A DNA stretch of 19,055 nt from JAMXLO01 sp035569235. Lineage in GTDB: Bacteria > Pseudomonadota > Alphaproteobacteria > Acetobacterales > Acetobacteraceae. Within the stretch, counting starts at the first letter, position 1. Each line of letters opens with the position of its first letter. Below the pieces are notes generated by a model that was not told where the DNA came from, searched no databases, and was given only the letters and a program-made list of their open reading frames with translations. Shown piece by piece: positions 7,254 through 14,456 of this stretch. The translations under genes were made by a program, and so were the position numbers. The stretch lies in assembly GCA_035569235.1 (NCBI GenBank), contig DATMND010000171.1:1-19055 (forward strand). The letters are read 5' to 3'.

Positions 7254-10235
7254 CTATGGGCTCTGGCCCGGCGGGGATTGCACCGCCTTCAACTGGCTGG
7301 GAAGCTCACGCGCCAGGACAGCCTCCTGCCCGGACCGTTTCAGGTCGCCCACGTTGCGCACCTGATCGGCGGTAAGCAACCGAAACATGTCGGCCAATGG
7401 CCCGGATTCCATTCGCGACCCGGCGCTCTGCCGCAGCGCGGTCAGCGTCGCATCGTCTCCCGCCCGCGCCGCGGCAGTTGCCAAACGCAGCAGGCTTCGG
7501 CGCTGAATGTCATCCAGCTTGCCCTCCGTCGGCACGACCTTCGCCGTATAGGCGGTGAGTGCTTTTTCGGCCGCCGGCCAGTCATTGGCCCGTTCCAGAA
7601 TTGTCGCCCGCGCTTCGTCCGCGGACGGGGTATCCAGCGAGCTTAGCACCGCCAGGGCCCGGTCCGCCTCGCCGAGCCGCGCATGCGCCGAGGCAAGCAG
7701 CAGCGTCCGACGTTCGGCGAGATCGGCCGGCGGGTCCTCCGCATTGGACGCGGCGAGCGCGGCCAAGGCACCAGATGGGTCGCCTTCGCGCAGCCGCAGT
7801 GCCGCAAGCCGGGCGCCGAACCCGGCACGGCTTACATCGCTCGGCGCCGCCAACATCAGTTTGTGGAGGACCGGATCCGCGCGTTTCGGCAGATCAAGCG
7901 CCAGCAACCGGTCCGCCAGGCGCGCCTGTAGCAAATCACCAGCAGGCCCGACCGGCAGGAGGTCGGAGTTCTCCTCGACCAGGGCGGTCAGTTCCAGTGG
8001 AGGCAGGGCGTCGGCCGAATCGTCGCGGAGCATGGCGGCGAACATGTCGCCAAGCTCGGCATGGACAGCCGCCTTGTCGGCGGGGAAGATTGCCTCGGTC
8101 TCTCGAAGCAGGCCCAGCGCCGCACGCCACGCTCCGGCCCGCGCCCTCAGTTCGGCGAGACGCTCCCGCAGAGACCGCTCGCGCAGATCCCCCCGCCAGG
8201 CATAGAGCTGCTTGTCCATGCCGTCCGCCGCCTGCTTCGCGTCGATTCCGCCGCTGGCAAGACGCAATTCCAACGCGCGCATGGCTGATCGGGCATACAG
8301 TGAGCGGTCTCTGGATGAGGCCTGCGCGTCATAGGTCGCCAGAGCTGCTACAGTTTCTCCGCGCGCCTCCTGCAGCATTCCACGGGCGAGACCCAGCGCC
8401 GGGTCGTCCTTGCGCTCGGCAAGCAGGGCAGACGCCGCCGCGGTTTCGCCCCCCGTGACGAGCGTTTCGGCCACCAGTGGCAGCAGGCGATCGCGCAACG
8501 GAGACGGATAGGCCAGGACGAGGGGCAGGGTTGCGGCGAACACCGCGGCCGCCTGCGGCGAACCTTCCTGTTGCTCGGCAATATGGGCGGCGCGCCACAG
8601 CGCTATGTCGTCGGTGCCGGAAAGCCTTTCGTCGTCCAGTCCGGCCGCTTCATTGGCGCGGTGCGCGAGCACGGCGGCCATGCCGGTCAGCGCGGCGTTG
8701 TCCGCATCCGCCGCCTCATGCGGATCATCGGCAGTCGCCAGCTGCAGCATCGCCTGCGCCTCCGCGCCAAGGCCCAGCGAGATCATCGTCTGCGCAGCCG
8801 CGCGGCGCCCCGGCCCGCGCCCGAGCGCCGGCGTGGCGGCGTCGTCCGCGACCTGCCGACGGAGACGCTGCATCAATGCATCGGCCGGCAGCGCGGCGAA
8901 ATCGAAGCGCCTGGTGAGGGCGTCGGCACGTACCAGGAAGTTCGCGGCATCGGGTGTTGGCGAAAGTGCCAGGCCATTTGCATCACCGGCCACCACGAAC
9001 CCGTCCTGCACCGGCCGCAAGGCAACCTCATCACTGATCGGCTCGACCGCAATGCCTTGCCAGGTCGGCATAAGCACATACTCCACACCGCGCCGAACCA
9101 CGGGCGCACCTTGTCCCGCCTGCCGCTGCGTTCCCACCAGCAGCGTTGCGCCAGAGTCCGGATCGGTCAGACTCACGACTCTGCCCGGCGCTGCGGCTGG
9201 CATCACGAGGCGACCATTGGCGGCAGTCGCATGGATCGGCAGCAGTTTCGGCTCGATCGGTACGACCGTGATGCGCCAGACATGCGGTGCCTGGGACAGC
9301 GACAGCGCCTTGTCCGGCTCCAGGTGGAGACGGATCACGGTGGCTGTCGGCAATTGCTGGATGGTCGCCGAGCCGAATACCGGGTCGTCGCGCCATGATG
9401 CGAGGTCGAGCGATAGTTGCTGATCGAACACAACGAGGGCGGAGTTGCCACGGCGGAATGCCGCGACGCCTACCGCCGCCTCGAAACCTACCTCCAGCGT
9501 CCCGTCCGGGGTTGGCGCGGACGACACTGATGACACCGGAGTACTGGCAACCGCGCTGACCGGCGCAATGGGGGCAGTTAGTGGTGGTGACGTTGGGGCG
9601 GGCAGGTCAGCATCCCGCGGCAAGGCCGGGTCAGCAGGTCGCGGGGCATCCGGGGCAGGTTTCGCCACGACTGGCGCGTCGGTTTGCTTCTCCGCCGAAG
9701 TTAGCGGTGGTGCCGGCGACGGCGGTGATGCTGATTTCCGACCCGTTTCCGGCGCAACTGCGTTGGAGGACGCGGGCGCAGCAGGTCCGGCCGAGGATGT
9801 TGCGTGATCGTCACGGCTGGCTGCGCCCGGCGCTGACGTCGGCACCGGGACCCGTGCCGGCGTGGCATTCGCGGCAATCGCCTGGTCAAGGACGTCGACT
9901 ACAACGAGATCGCCAAGCCGCCAGGCACGGACCACGGTGCCCGATTCCACCACGAGTTCCGCCTGACCGGCGCCGCCGGTCACTCCGAGCACGTTATGGG
10001 GAATGGATGGTGCGGAGCCAATCGTCACGTCGCCGGTGAACCGCACCAGCACATGCTGACCCTGCTGGGTCAGGTGATAGTCCAGCCGCTCGGGCAGCTC
10101 GAACACGACGCGTCCGTAGCCCGGATGGTTGCCGACGTGCACCGGCACCGGCGGACCGCTGTCGGCGTGTACGCCGAGGGGCGTGAGGCAGGACAGCAGG
10201 GCAGCGACCAGCCCGACCCTCGCGCCTTGCCTCAT
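7254..10235 (-). CDS. Large exported helical-repeat (TPR-like) protein of unknown function in the chemotaxis/flagellar operon
   Basis: The 993-residue product is not recognised as a characterised protein. It starts with a signal peptide (cut likely after GVHA, residue 24). A beta-rich domain at about 28-118, containing GNHPGYGRVVFELPERLDYHL, resembles AMIN-type envelope domains. A linker at about 120-244 is rich in Pro, Ala and Ser. A second beta-rich segment spans about 245-430. From about 440 to 970 it is alanine/leucine-rich paired helices with TPR-like spacing (for example GDPSGALAALAASNAEDPP and HARLGEADRALAVLSSLDTPS). The layout suggests a periplasmic scaffold anchored near peptidoglycan or an outer ring. 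Its ATG overlaps the cheZ stop by 4 bases, so it is coupled to cheY-cheZ and is the last gene of the flagellar run. Functional analogy to FimV- or MotY-like envelope factors is only a guess. Confidence 0.85.
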   Translation of the reverse strand: MRQGARVGLVAALLSCLTPLGVHADSGPPVPVHVGNHPGYGRVVFELPERLDYHLTQQGQHVLVRFTGDVTIGSAPSIPHNVLGVTGGAGQAELVVESGTVVRAWRLGDLVVVDVLDQAIAANATPARVPVPTSAPGAASRDDHATSSAGPAAPASSNAVAPETGRKSASPPSPAPPLTSAEKQTDAPVVAKPAPDAPRPADPALPRDADLPAPTSPPLTAPIAPVSAVASTPVSSVSSAPTPDGTLEVGFEAAVGVAAFRRGNSALVVFDQQLSLDLASWRDDPVFGSATIQQLPTATVIRLHLEPDKALSLSQAPHVWRITVVPIEPKLLPIHATAANGRLVMPAAAPGRVVSLTDPDSGATLLVGTQRQAGQGAPVVRRGVEYVLMPTWQGIAVEPISDEVALRPVQDGFVVAGDANGLALSPTPDAANFLVRADALTRRFDFAALPADALMQRLRRQVADDAATPALGRGPGRRAAAQTMISLGLGAEAQAMLQLATADDPHEAADADNAALTGMAAVLAHRANEAAGLDDERLSGTDDIALWRAAHIAEQQEGSPQAAAVFAATLPLVLAYPSPLRDRLLPLVAETLVTGGETAAASALLAERKDDPALGLARGMLQEARGETVAALATYDAQASSRDRSLYARSAMRALELRLASGGIDAKQAADGMDKQLYAWRGDLRERSLRERLAELRARAGAWRAALGLLRETEAIFPADKAAVHAELGDMFAAMLRDDSADALPPLELTALVEENSDLLPVGPAGDLLQARLADRLLALDLPKRADPVLHKLMLAAPSDVSRAGFGARLAALRLREGDPSGALAALAASNAEDPPADLAERRTLLLASAHARLGEADRALAVLSSLDTPSADEARATILERANDWPAAEKALTAYTAKVVPTEGKLDDIQRRSLLRLATAAARAGDDATLTALRQSAGSRMESGPLADMFRLLTADQVRNVGDLKRSGQEAVLARELPSQLKAVQSPPGQSP

Positions 10236-10864
10236 TCGAAGCTTGCCAGCAGCTTGTCGATGTCCGACTGATCCATCGCGACGGCGGAATGCTGCGGGCC
10301 ATTCAGCAGTGCCGCTTCGCCCACTTCCACCGGGCTTCCCGCAGCCTCACCAGCATCGCCACGGCCGAAGGTCGTGACAATATATGTTACCTTCGCCTCT
10401 ATCGTCTTCAGGGTCGCGACCACCTTGGTGATGCGCTGTCCGGTGATGTCCTGAAAGCCACACGCCTCGTAGATACGCGTGGTGGCGTCCTGCAGCTTCG
10501 CCGCCGGTTCACCACTGAGCGTCCCTGCCACGTTGTCGAGCGTTTCGCAGGACGTAAGGATCGCATTCGTGGCGGTCGCCGTGTGCTCCACGATCGCATC
10601 CAGTTCATCAGTGGCGAAAGGGATGTGGTTGTCGGTGATGTCGTCGAACCGCAGCGCCGCGATCTCCGCCTTTGCGCAGGCGATCGTGTTGCCAAGCGCC
10701 TCCACTTCGGCGAGCAGCGAGGTCTCCTGTGCTGAAAGGTCGCCGCTCATGGTCGCGAGCACTGCATGCACCACTTCGGCCACCATTTCCGGCTCGGAGC
10801 CCGGGTGGCCGGCGCGTATCGCCGCCAGCCGTTGGGTCAGCTTGTCGCCGCTCCGATCAGCCAT
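10232..10864 (-). CDS. cheZ: CheZ-family CheY-P phosphatase
   Basis: It removes phosphate from CheY-P to end the motor signal. The 210-residue protein is mostly long helices, as in CheZ. The active-site stretch is ACGFQDITGQRITKV, with D139 and Q143 matching D143 and Q147 of E. coli CheZ (FQDLTGQ). The extreme C-terminus, DQSDIDKLLASFE (198-210), resembles the CheY-docking helix at the end of E. coli CheZ, and a variable linker at about 167-195 precedes it. The gene begins inside the last 8 bases of cheY and its stop overlaps the next gene by 4 bases. CheZ is classically a beta/gammaproteobacterial protein, so this divergent form is noteworthy. It could be annotated only as 'protein phosphatase CheZ' or hypothetical. 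Confidence 0.88.
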   Translation of the reverse strand: MADRSGDKLTQRLAAIRAGHPGSEPEMVAEVVHAVLATMSGDLSAQETSLLAEVEALGNTIACAKAEIAALRFDDITDNHIPFATDELDAIVEHTATATNAILTSCETLDNVAGTLSGEPAAKLQDATTRIYEACGFQDITGQRITKVVATLKTIEAKVTYIVTTFGRGDAGEAAGSPVEVGEAALLNGPQHSAVAMDQSDIDKLLASFE

Positions 10865-11243
10865 GACCCAGGACCTTTTCTATCTTGTCGCGCAGCGTCT
10901 CGGCGTTGAACGGCTTGACGATGTAGTTGGAGACGCCGGCCTGCTTGGCGGCTACGACATTTTCTACCTTGCTTTCGGCGGTAATCATGATGAACGGCAT
11001 CGATTTCAGTCTGGCGTCCGCCCGCACCTCCTGCAGCAATTGCAGGCCGGTCATCGGCACCATGTTCCAGTCGCTGATCACCAAACCGAAATTGCCGGAA
11101 CGCAGCTTGGCCAGCGCCTCGGCTCCGTCAGAGGCCTCCTCGACGTTGTTGAATTCGATCTGCTTCAGCAGATTGCGGATGATGCGCAGCATCGTTTTGT
11201 AGTCGTCCACGATCAGGACGTTCATGGCCTTGTCGATCGGCAT
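10857..11243 (-). CDS. cheY: Chemotaxis response regulator CheY
   Basis: A single-domain receiver of 128 residues that, when phosphorylated, binds the flagellar switch. The key residues are all one position later than in E. coli CheY: acidic pair D13-D14, phospho-acceptor D58 in ISDWNM, T88 in MITAES, Y107 and K110 in NYIVKPF. No output domain follows. I chose the ATG at 11243, with AGGAAGGA about ten bases upstream. A GTG two codons earlier is a possible alternative. A longer frame to 11291 is less likely. It lies 62 bases downstream of the motE-like gene and overlaps cheZ, its phosphatase, by 8 bases. Those neighbours support a role as the motor-binding CheY. Confidence 0.95.
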   Translation of the reverse strand: MPIDKAMNVLIVDDYKTMLRIIRNLLKQIEFNNVEEASDGAEALAKLRSGNFGLVISDWNMVPMTGLQLLQEVRADARLKSMPFIMITAESKVENVVAAKQAGVSNYIVKPFNAETLRDKIEKVLGHG

Positions 11244-11305
11244 CGTCACTCGGTCCTTCCTGCCTCTATCCGCTCTGCGTTCGTCCCACACTGACTGACC
11301 ACGGG

Positions 11306-11977
11306 TCAGCCGCCGGTCACGCCGTTCCCCGGGCCGTCCCGGCTCGTTCGCATCTTTGCAATCTTCGCCGTGACGTCGCGCGCCTTGTCGGGCTGCATGG
11401 CGGCGAGCACCGGTGCGGCCTTCGCTTCCTTCATGCGATCCAGCACCTGCAGCAGGACCGGCATATCCAGCTCGTTGAAAATCGTCGCAGCGTCACGGGG
11501 CTTCATCGTTTCGTAGAGCTTCACCATGCGCTGCCAACTGGTGTCCTCACGTTCCTGTCTTGTCGCCTCGAGCGCCTCCAGGCTTTTTTGCAGCGCCTGC
11601 AACTCGGCCACGCGCCCCGAAAGCTTCTGCTCGGCCGCCGCCAGCAGTGATTCGCGCGCCGTCAGTCCGGTCTCACGAGAGTCGAGCTCCTGTCTGCGCT
11701 GGCGCAGTTCCAGCAGGACGGTTCGCTCACCGTCACTGACTGGCGGCGCGCCATCGTCCGTAGCCGGAACCGCAACAGGCTGCGTGGGCGCCGATGCCGG
11801 AGGCGGATGCTCGGGCGCAGCCGGCGTTGCGGCCTGAGCAATGGTGACCATCGACTGACCCTGCGCCACCGCGGCTGCGGCAACATGCGCCAGTTCAACC
11901 GTCTTCATGGCGAGTAGCCCGGCCAACGCAAAGATGGTGATCGGCAACAGGCGCGGCGTTCGCAGACGCGGCATCAT
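11306..11977 (-). CDS. motE: MotE-like flagellar protein (membrane anchor, coiled coil, MgtE-N-like domain)
   Basis: A 223-residue inner-membrane protein with a large extracytoplasmic part. Seen in order: a hydrophobic segment at about 9-27, a Pro/Ala-rich stretch at 50-80, a charged coiled coil at about 84-145, and a C-terminal helical domain at 150-210 with the pattern LYETMKPRDAATIFNELD and LAAMQPDKARDVTAKIA, typical of the MgtE N-terminal domain found in MotE. In Sinorhizobium, MotE is a periplasmic chaperone for the stator-associated MotC. The present gene shares architecture and flagellar context, but no motC lies in the window. Its start overlaps the DUF6468 stop by 4 bases. The family is confident; identical function is inferred. 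Confidence 0.85.
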   Translation of the reverse strand: MMPRLRTPRLLPITIFALAGLLAMKTVELAHVAAAAVAQGQSMVTIAQAATPAAPEHPPPASAPTQPVAVPATDDGAPPVSDGERTVLLELRQRRQELDSRETGLTARESLLAAAEQKLSGRVAELQALQKSLEALEATRQEREDTSWQRMVKLYETMKPRDAATIFNELDMPVLLQVLDRMKEAKAAPVLAAMQPDKARDVTAKIAKMRTSRDGPGNGVTGG

Positions 11978-12414
11978 CGGGCCATCCTCAGCGCCTTCAG
12001 GAGGTCCCGCTCGGCCTGGCTGCGCACACGCGGTTCGGCGTGATCGGCGTCCGCGACGATGGTCAGACGCGGCGTTTCGACTGCGAGCGGCCTGCCGGCC
12101 CGAACCAGGGCATCAATCCGATCGGCCAGCCGGTCACCCCGATCGATCAGCAGGGTCAGGTCGTCCCTCAGCGCTGTCGCAGCATCGAGCTGCCCGGCGA
12201 TCTGCAGGCCAGTCCCCTCGGCTACGCCGCGCAGACGTTCGATGCCGAGCTCTGCCTGGCGGGTGCTGGCGTTGAAGCCATCGATAAGATCCTGAAGCGC
12301 GGAACGATCCTGCTTCAGGACACCGAGCGCGCGTTCCAGCCTAACGGCATGAAACAGTGTCGCGGCGAGCAGCGCGACCAGGGCGATTTCGAGAAGCCAC
12401 TCCATGCCGGCCAT
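11974..12414 (-). CDS. DUF6468 flagellar-cluster membrane protein
   Basis: A 146-residue protein with one N-terminal membrane segment (about residues 6-23) and a long charged helical tail, with a conserved-looking end QAERDLLKALRMAR. Proteins of this kind sit between fliM and motE-like genes in many alphaproteobacterial flagellar clusters and carry the name DUF6468. No biochemical role is known to me. The first ATG (12414) and one three codons later (12405) are both possible, and neither has a clear ribosome site. The stop overlaps the motE-like start (ATGA), so the two proteins are probably made together and may interact at the inner membrane. Confidence 0.8.
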   Translation of the reverse strand: MAGMEWLLEIALVALLAATLFHAVRLERALGVLKQDRSALQDLIDGFNASTRQAELGIERLRGVAEGTGLQIAGQLDAATALRDDLTLLIDRGDRLADRIDALVRAGRPLAVETPRLTIVADADHAEPRVRSQAERDLLKALRMAR

Positions 12415-12416
12415 TC

Positions 12417-12510
12417 TGCCGCAGGAGGGTTAGCAATCTGCGAACGCCCGGTAGGTTTGCGTGCCGCAGGAGGGCCCCTCCCCTACCCTGCCCCGCTCCA
12501 CAGGGGAGGG
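12417..12510. repeat. Short direct repeat plus CCCTCCCC/GGGGAGGG hairpin between fliM and the DUF6468 gene
   Basis: TGCCGCAGGAGGG occurs at 12417-12429 and again at 12462-12474, 45 bases apart. Directly after the second copy, CCCTCCCC at 12476-12483 can pair with GGGGAGGG at 12503-12510 across a 19-base loop. The rest of the 121-base gap shows nothing else. The hairpin lies just downstream of the fliM stop on the transcribed strand, but no T-run follows, so it may serve as an mRNA stabiliser or simply be a mobile repeat remnant. Confidence 0.6.
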
Positions 12511-12535
12511 AGCCGTAAAGGGTTGGGGAGGCGAA

Positions 12536-13609
12536 CTACCGCTCGGTCTGCTGCGGCCGCGGCAGGTCGCGTTCGATGCGGACGGCGATGCGGCTCTTGC
12601 GTCGCCCGACACGGCCTTCGAACAGCGGCACCGCACCACATCGCACCAGAACCGGGGCGCCAAGCGCCGCGTTCAGCACGATCCGGCTGCCAGGATGGAG
12701 CGCCATGACATCCGACAGCGGCATTATCTGTTCGTCCAGCACCACATCCAGCTCGACCTCGGTGTTCCAAAGCTCCTCGGCGAGGTGGGTCTCCCAGATC
12801 GAATCGCGGCCGAATTTTTCGCCCATGAACTGCTGCAGCAGCAGCTCGCGCACCGGCTCTAGCGTCGCGTACGGCAGCGGCAGCTCCAGCCGGCCGCCAC
12901 GGTCCTCCATGTCGATCCGCAGCCGCGCCAGCACAGCGGCATTCGACAGCCGGCTGATGGTGGCAAAGCGCGGGTTCACCTCCAGCCGTTCGAAGCGGAA
13001 CGTGACCGGGCACAGCGGATCGAAACTGGCGGACAGATCGGCCAGCACCACCTGAATCAACCGCTCGACGAGGGTGCGCTCGATCGTCGTGTAAGGGCGC
13101 CCCTCGATGCGCATCGCCGCGGTACCGCGCCGCCCACCGAGCAGCACATCCACGATCGAATAGATCATGGCGGAGTCCACAACCATAAGGCCGTAATTGT
13201 CCCACTCGTCGGCCTTGAACACCGCGAGCATCGCCGGCAGCGGAATCGAGTTCAGGTAGTCGCCGAACCGCAGCGACAGGATGTTGTCGATGCCGACCTC
13301 GACGTTGTCGGAGGTGAAATTGCGCAGCGACGTCGACATGATGCGCACCAGCCGGTCGAACACGATCTCCAGCATCGGCAGGCGCTCGTAGGAGACGAGG
13401 CCGGAGCTGATGATCCTCTGCATCCCGCTGCGGTTCTCGCCGCCGCCGGGTCCTTCGTCGAAACCGAGCAGGCTGTCGATCTCCGCCTGATTGAGCACGC
13501 GCGCCGGCTGCGTGGCCGGCGTCTCATCCGCGGGCGCTTCGGCTTCCGCACCCCACGCGGCGGCCAGCTCCTCATCGGACTGACGTTGCGGTTCTGGCGT
13601 ATCGCTCAT
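12536..13609 (-). CDS. fliM: Flagellar motor switch protein FliM
   Basis: The C-ring protein that receives CheY-P and sets rotation direction. The 357-residue product has the CheY-binding peptide LNQAEIDSLLGF at 39-50, a CheC-like middle domain (SYERLPMLEIVFDRLVRIM through about 265, with the LLGGRRG loop), and a C-terminal SpoA/FliN-like domain (about 275-345, with a VVLDEQIMPLSDVMALHPGS region). An acidic, Pro/Ala-rich extension of about 38 residues precedes the CheY peptide, which in E. coli lies almost at the N-terminus. The ATG at 13609 has GAGGG a few bases upstream. It is separated from fliL by 205 bases holding a repeat doublet, unlike the tight spacing elsewhere in the run. Confidence 0.97.
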   Translation of the reverse strand: MSDTPEPQRQSDEELAAAWGAEAEAPADETPATQPARVLNQAEIDSLLGFDEGPGGGENRSGMQRIISSGLVSYERLPMLEIVFDRLVRIMSTSLRNFTSDNVEVGIDNILSLRFGDYLNSIPLPAMLAVFKADEWDNYGLMVVDSAMIYSIVDVLLGGRRGTAAMRIEGRPYTTIERTLVERLIQVVLADLSASFDPLCPVTFRFERLEVNPRFATISRLSNAAVLARLRIDMEDRGGRLELPLPYATLEPVRELLLQQFMGEKFGRDSIWETHLAEELWNTEVELDVVLDEQIMPLSDVMALHPGSRIVLNAALGAPVLVRCGAVPLFEGRVGRRKSRIAVRIERDLPRPQQTER

Positions 13610-13663
13610 CGAACCCTCGGATTGCGGGCTGTCATCCGCTGACTCGCCGGCTTAGCTTCCCCT

Positions 13664-13749
13664 GTCATGGCGGGCGAAGGCCCGCCATCCACGGCTTTCC
13701 TGATCACAGCAAGAAAAGACGTGGATGGCCGGCCTTCGCCGACCATGAC
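13664..13749. repeat. REP-like doublet B between fliL and fliM
   Basis: Two 30-base arms at 13664-13693 and 13720-13749 are inverted copies matching at 27 of 30 positions, with a 26-base spacer. Each arm begins GTCATGG and folds into a 9-bp hairpin with a GAAG loop. Two of the three differences fall at paired stem positions (a G-C pair in one arm is C-G in the other), and the third turns C-G into T-G, so pairing is kept. The element differs in sequence from family A but shares the GTCAT start, the GAA-containing loop and the spacer length. It interrupts the flagellar operon and could affect fliM mRNA processing. Confidence 0.9.
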
Positions 13750-13814
13750 GGTGTCGCCGACCGGTGGGCCACTCACAAGGGCCGTTCGTATCAGATCCCT
13801 CGGATCGTGGACCA

Positions 13815-14342
13815 TCATTGGATCATCATCTGGATGAACAGCACGTCGGAAATGCGAGCGGGCGCGGCGGCCAGATTGGCCCGGCCTATCAGTTCCTCGC
13901 GCAGTCGATAGGTGCCGGCGGAACCGCGCAGCTCCTCAGGGCGCATTTCACGAAGGTAGGTCTGGAACAGATCCTGCAGCCGCGGCATGACCAGCTTCAC
14001 CCGCTCCACATCCTCCTGCCTGGTGACTTCAAGGCGCGCCACCAGCTTCACGTAGCTGGGACGGTGCGGATTGCTGTTCAGGTTTGCGATCATCTCCGGC
14101 AGGTCCACGTAGATTAGCGCCGTTGCCTTCGCGGCCTCCGCCTTCTCCTGGCCATGTCCGAGGCCGAGCAGACGCGGCACGATGCCGGTGAACCACAGCC
14201 CGGAACCGATGACGGCAATCAGCACAACGGGCGCCGCGAGCAGGATCAGCTTGCGCTTGCCGCCCTTGGTGTCCTTCGCTTCCGGCGGAGACGGTGTTTC
14301 TTCCGCCTTGTCCTGGTCCGCCGCTGGCACGGCCGTGGCCAC
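13815..14342 (-). CDS. fliL: Flagellar basal-body-associated protein FliL
   Basis: An inner-membrane protein with a periplasmic domain that sits around the stator and supports torque. With the start chosen here the product is 175 residues: a charged cytoplasmic tail, a membrane segment at about 32-54 (KLILLAAPVVLIAVIGSGLW), then the FliL domain with ALIYVDLPEMIANLN, SYVKLVARLEV and the C-terminal DVLFIQMMIQ. The start is a GTG at 14342 preceded at six bases by a perfect AAGGAG (14349-14354). A longer frame begins with TTG at 14387 without any ribosome site, so GTG is favoured. It heads the minus-strand flagellar-chemotaxis run and is divergent from flgF. Confidence 0.92.
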   Translation of the reverse strand: MATAVPAADQDKAEETPSPPEAKDTKGGKRKLILLAAPVVLIAVIGSGLWFTGIVPRLLGLGHGQEKAEAAKATALIYVDLPEMIANLNSNPHRPSYVKLVARLEVTRQEDVERVKLVMPRLQDLFQTYLREMRPEELRGSAGTYRLREELIGRANLAAAPARISDVLFIQMMIQ

Positions 14343-14348
14343 TGCCTG

Positions 14349-14354
14349 CTCCTT
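14349..14354 (-). promoter_or_regulatory. Ribosome binding site deciding the fliL start
   Basis: AAGGAG on the minus strand stands six bases before the GTG at 14342. The alternative TTG at 14387 has only CCCTGTCAGA before it and no purine-rich match. Confidence 0.75.
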
Positions 14355-14413
14355 TCCGTGCGCCTGCTTGTGGCGGGATGCGCTCAATCTGACAGGGAGC
14401 GGTTAAGGAAGCC

Positions 14414-14424
14414 TTGCCCGGCAA
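14414..14424. promoter_or_regulatory. Small perfect dyad in the fliL/flgF divergent region
   Basis: TTGCCCGGCAA is an 11-base perfect dyad about 70 bases upstream of the fliL GTG and about 117 bases upstream of the sigma-54 element. It could be an operator half-site pair, perhaps for an enhancer-binding regulator, but nothing in the sequence proves this. No convincing promoter for fliL itself was found in this region. Confidence 0.25.
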
Positions 14425-14456
14425 ATTCGACCGCATCCGGCAATCCGTGCCCTGTC

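Noticed and set aside
7559..8458. Plus-strand frame of 299 codons within the large helical-repeat gene
   Set aside because: Arg/Pro-rich composition typical of a shadow frame, and no ribosome site or domain is seen.
13606..13818. 70-codon minus-strand frame between fliL and fliM
   Set aside because: It is made mostly of repeat doublet B and has no family resemblance, so it is not counted as a gene.
14440..14452. Sigma-54-like sequence on the minus strand facing fliL (GGGCACGGATTGC)
   Set aside because: The GG and GC pairs are two bases too close (eight instead of ten), and sigma-54 promoters tolerate almost no spacing change.
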